Assembly (NCBI GenBank): GCA_903930505.1
Contig: CAIYYQ010000426.1
Coordinates: forward strand, 1 to 6,863
Origin: Methanobacteriota archaeon
Lineage (GTDB): Archaea > Thermoplasmatota > E2 > DHVEG-1
Direction: 5' to 3'
Length of the DNA: 6,863 nucleotides
Shown: in pieces, positions 6,615-6,863 of the stretch
Position numbering within the stretch: the stretch's first letter is position 1
Layout: each line of letters opens with the position of its first letter
Made by a program: the position numbers and the translations under genes
The notes under the pieces: generated by a model
Seen by the model: the letters and a program-made list of their open reading frames with translations, nothing else
Told to the model about the DNA's origin: nothing
Database searches by the model: none

Positions 6615-6623
6615 AATTGTTTT

Positions 6624-6863
6624 ATGAATACTTACCTAATGGAAGCATATAGTTCTGAAATACAATTTGATAAAGAAAGTAAGATTATTGCACTCACACC
6701 GGAGGTTTGTTATCAGCTAGATAAAAAAGGAATTAAATATACAATAATAGAGGAGTATTATTGCGAAGAGGAATTACTTAAACATGAAGAAGAATATGAT
6801 AAATTTCAACGTCAATGGATTGATACATTAGACAAATTTCTTCAAGATAATATTGATGAATTA
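6624..6863 (+). CDS. Unidentified protein, 3'-partial; possibly the N-terminus of a larger surface-carbohydrate protein
   Basis: Eighty codons are visible and the frame is still open at the window edge. The protein begins with MNTYLMEAYSSEIQF and continues with KIIALTPEVCYQLDKKGIKY (about 21-40) and a highly acidic, probably helical stretch containing IEEYYCEEELLKHEEEYDKF (about 42-61). No signal peptide or membrane segment is seen. The pattern of a short strand, then TPE-x-CY-x-LDKKGI-x-Y and an acidic helix is reminiscent of N-terminal regions of large putative transferases from surface-glycan clusters; this is recollection and weak. It has its own strong ribosome-binding site and is separated by 476 nt from the operon, so it probably starts a new transcription unit. 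Its position after a nonulosonate operon makes a role in using or transferring the sugar worth considering. Confidence 0.7.
   Translation, partial: MNTYLMEAYSSEIQFDKESKIIALTPEVCYQLDKKGIKYTIIEEYYCEEELLKHEEEYDKFQRQWIDTLDKFLQDNIDEL

Larger units (their letters stand above)
6148..6623 (+). other. Intergenic region downstream of the operon
   Basis: These 476 nt separate the operon from the next gene. From 6148 to about 6498 the sequence is A+T-rich with no convincing gene; small ATG-initiated frames at 6171-6239 and 6282-6413 have no ribosome-binding site and no recognisable product. No strong GC hairpin followed by a T-run, the classical intrinsic terminator, is visible after the pseI-like gene. 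From 6499 to 6600 the sequence changes character and becomes structured and G+C-rich (see separate entries). Confidence 0.8.

Noticed and set aside
1..6863. CRISPR array, tRNA or rRNA genes, or an intact insertion sequence
   Set aside because: No regularly spaced repeats, no recognisable structural RNA and no transposase were seen.

Overview
The window is a stretch of A+T-rich DNA, roughly one-third G+C by eye. It is filled from base 1 to 6147 by seven plus-strand genes that overlap or nearly touch, and so look like one operon. The proteins point to nonulosonic (pseudaminic or pseudaminic-like) acid biosynthesis: an SpsF-type sugar cytidylyltransferase (5' end outside the window), a PseG-type UDP-sugar hydrolase and a PseI-type nonulosonate synthase. 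Between them sit a class III aminotransferase, a formyltransferase-like protein, a PIG-L/LmbE deacetylase and a class I SAM methyltransferase. Shine-Dalgarno-like sites (AGGAG, AAAGG, AGGGGA) precede several genes. The organism is most likely a low-GC bacterium; a candidate-phylum bacterium or an archaeon carrying the same cluster cannot be excluded from this sequence.

Layout: 1-567 cytidylyltransferase (C-terminal part); 554-1846 aminotransferase (14-nt overlap); 1846-2865 pseG-like hydrolase (1-nt overlap); 2866-2920 short spacer; 2921-3619 formyltransferase-like; 3616-4299 deacetylase (ATGA overlap); 4296-5081 methyltransferase (ATGA overlap); 5098-6147 pseI-like synthase (16-nt gap). A 476-nt non-coding region follows (6148-6623). 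Its first part is A+T-rich and mostly featureless. Its end (6499-6600) is a compact block with two hairpins, an 8-nt direct repeat, a terminal 5-nt inverted repeat and locally high G+C. A new gene with a strong ribosome-binding site starts at 6624 and runs off the window.

How the genes may work together: in the canonical pathway PseB and PseC make a UDP-4-amino sugar, PseH N-acylates it, PseG removes UDP, PseI condenses the free sugar with phosphoenolpyruvate, and a cytidylyltransferase makes the CMP-activated sugar. The last three activities are represented here. PseB, PseC and PseH are not visible and may lie upstream. The four extra enzymes suggest a non-standard product, in which an N-acetyl group may be removed and replaced by formyl and the sugar further aminated and methylated. 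That chemistry is inferred from gene content and is not shown by the sequence.
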